A stretch of 16,321 nt of DNA from QHXQ01 sp036389375. GTDB lineage: Bacteria > Acidobacteriota > Blastocatellia > Pyrinomonadales > Pyrinomonadaceae. Made by a program: the position numbers and the translations under genes. The stretch spans positions 1 to 16,321 of the forward strand of contig DASVQA010000105.1 in the NCBI GenBank assembly GCA_036389375.1, read 5' to 3'. The stretch's first letter is position 1; the number at the start of each line of letters is the position of its first letter. Positions 16,316 to 16,321 of the stretch are shown here, piece after piece. The notes beneath the pieces were generated by a model. It made no database searches, had not been told where the DNA came from, and saw nothing but the letters and a program-made list of their open reading frames with translations.

Positions 16316-16321
16316 ACCCGC

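Overview
The window is GC-rich (about 60% by eye) and carries ordinary bacterial chromosome with twelve confidently recognised protein-coding genes, one probable micro-gene and one gene remnant. The best clue to the host is the exported von Willebrand A protein at 7080-8246: it has the layout of the 'VWFA-related Acidobacterial domain' family (secretion signal, DxSxS MIDAS, a late YSLGYYP motif). Together with a DUF6056 membrane protein, a DUF3224 protein and the GC content, this points to Acidobacteriota, possibly Blastocatellia; the phylum is an inference and the class a guess. No rRNA, tRNA, CRISPR array, insertion sequence or phage gene was seen.

Left part (1-4440), minus strand: carB, the large subunit of carbamoyl-phosphate synthase, has its own sigma70-like promoter and is followed by a CoA-binding Rossmann protein and a MogA/MoaB-type molybdopterin protein. 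carA is not beside carB. The CoA-binding gene probably starts at a GTG behind a strong Shine-Dalgarno, not at the longest upstream TTG. A folded inverted repeat at 1-50 may end the unit.

Middle part (4461-8608), minus strand: a DUF3224 gene overlaps by four bases (GTGA) with a DUF6056 multi-pass membrane protein gene, so the two are probably translationally coupled. Upstream lie 583 bases without a credible gene but with several stem-loops, then the VWA gene. Behind the VWA gene sits a fragment of about 68 codons matching the extreme C-terminus of large Type ISP restriction-modification enzymes, a relic of a lost defence gene.

Right part (8609-16321): an HXXEE membrane protein (+), a DnaC/DnaI-like helicase loader (-) with a good promoter, a two-domain dehydrogenase (MDR plus Gfo/Idh/MocA) (-) whose last codons and stop lie inside a heptamer repeat, a 53-residue zinc-ribbon/membrane micro-protein (-), a stand-alone cyclic-phosphate-processing receiver protein (+), a DUF1992/DnaJC28-type protein (-), an exported M20 peptidase (+) and a YihY/BrkB membrane protein (-). 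The receiver and DUF1992 genes converge on one stem-loop that holds both stop codons.

I do not see a coherent new multi-gene system. The points most worth a second look are the Type ISP remnant, the heptamer repeat with inverted copies, the shared stop-codon hairpin, and the little-studied small proteins (cREC, zinc-ribbon/TM, HXXEE).
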